NCBI GenBank assembly: GCA_031270565.1
Contig: JAISXJ010000040.1
Location: forward strand, 1-5,226
DNA: 5,226 bases
Reading direction: 5' to 3'
DNA from: Prevotellaceae bacterium
GTDB lineage: Bacteria; Bacteroidota; Bacteroidia; Bacteroidales; Paludibacteraceae
Part shown: one piece after another, positions 4,917 through 5,226 of the stretch
Position numbering within the stretch: the stretch's first letter is position 1
Layout of the letters: each line of letters starts with the position of its first letter
The notes under the pieces: generated by a model
The model's input: the letters and a program-made list of their open reading frames with translations, nothing else
Told to the model about the DNA's origin: nothing
Databases searched by the model: none
Program-made: the position numbers and the translations under genes

Positions 4917-5226
4917 ATGTTGAAGACCATATTAACCATCTCCGGCAAGTCCGGACTTTTCAAACAGATTTCGCTGTCGAAAAATATGCTTGTTGTAGAA
5001 TCCCTTGCCGACGGCAAGCGTATGCCCTCGTTTGCATACGACAAAACGACCACTCTCTCAGATATCGCCATCGTTACGCAGAGTAAGGACATACCGTTGC
5101 GCGAAGTATTCGACAGAATCAAAACAAAAATGAATGGCGACAAACTTACCGTTGATTCGCACGCATCTCCCGATGAATTGCGGGCTTTTTTCGCCGAAAT
5201 AGTGCCGGATTTCAATTATGAAAAGG
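4917..5226 (+). CDS. DUF5606-family protein, N-terminal part (cut by window end)
   Basis: The frame is open from ATG 4917 to the last base: 103 complete codons plus one base, with the stop beyond the window. The opening MLKTILTISGKSGLFKQIS followed by NMLVVESLADGKRMPSFAY matches the conserved Bacteroidota family I know as DUF5606, whose members start (from memory) K-TILSISGKPGL and carry a VESL-DGKR-P segment. The stretch ELRAFFAEIVPDFNYEK (about 87-103) also fits the family. There is no signal peptide or membrane segment, so it is probably cytoplasmic. Its function is unknown to me and I assign none. A TTG directly after the ATG is an alternative start but needless. An opposing minus-strand open frame over the same bases (5215-4889) has no family match and is taken as a shadow. 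Confidence 0.82.
   Translation, partial: MLKTILTISGKSGLFKQISLSKNMLVVESLADGKRMPSFAYDKTTTLSDIAIVTQSKDIPLREVFDRIKTKMNGDKLTVDSHASPDELRAFFAEIVPDFNYEK

Noticed and set aside
4889..5215. Minus-strand open frame of 108 codons opposite the DUF5606 gene
   Set aside because: The plus-strand frame has family-like sequence and a promoter; the minus frame has neither and runs into the A/T-rich leader.

Overview
The window looks like chromosomal DNA of a Bacteroidota (Bacteroidetes) bacterium, probably Bacteroidales or a relative. The evidence is phylum-restricted genes (gldE, gldD and a DUF5606-type gene), promoters of the phylum's TAnnTTTG class, almost no Shine-Dalgarno sequences, and A/T-rich gaps between genes. 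All recognisable genes are on the + strand. I see no RNA gene, intact insertion sequence, phage gene or CRISPR array.

Region by region: 1-419 has no convincing gene. It holds a run of nine G, a TAnnTTTG box on the minus strand, and from about 193 to 376 a chain of unrelated short tandem repeats with 7-, 7-, 10- and 9-base periods. A TAnnTTTG box at 404-411 then leads into a tight four-gene group at 420-3737: gldE (CNNM/CBS membrane protein), gldD (lipoprotein), an Sfp-type 4'-phosphopantetheinyl transferase, and a PcrB/GGGPS-family prenylglyceryl phosphate synthase. The gaps are 17, 26 and 5 bases with no internal promoter seen, so this is very likely one operon. Bases 3738-4043 contain weak hairpins, a G/C-richer block with two strong palindromes, and a promoter. 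At 4044-4643 lies a threonylcarbamoyl-AMP synthase (TsaC/Sua5 family), followed by a possible terminator, another promoter at 4829-4836, and the start of a DUF5606-family gene cut by the window end.

How the genes fit together: GldE and GldD are envelope proteins linked genetically to Bacteroidota gliding motility. The PPTase activates carrier proteins and the GGGPS-like enzyme makes ether-lipid precursors, so the operon mixes envelope machinery with lipid and carrier-protein metabolism. TsaC belongs to tRNA t6A synthesis and has its own promoter.

No clearly new multi-gene system is visible. The points most worth a second look are: (1) the membrane half of GldE appears to have lost the polar residues that bind Mg2+ in CNNM/CorC transporters; (2) a 13-bp palindrome covers the predicted -33 box of tsaC and may belong to a dispersed element; (3) the stacked micro-repeats upstream of gldE; (4) a possibly near-leaderless gldE start; (5) a G9 tract inside a small minus-strand reading frame that has its own promoter-like box.
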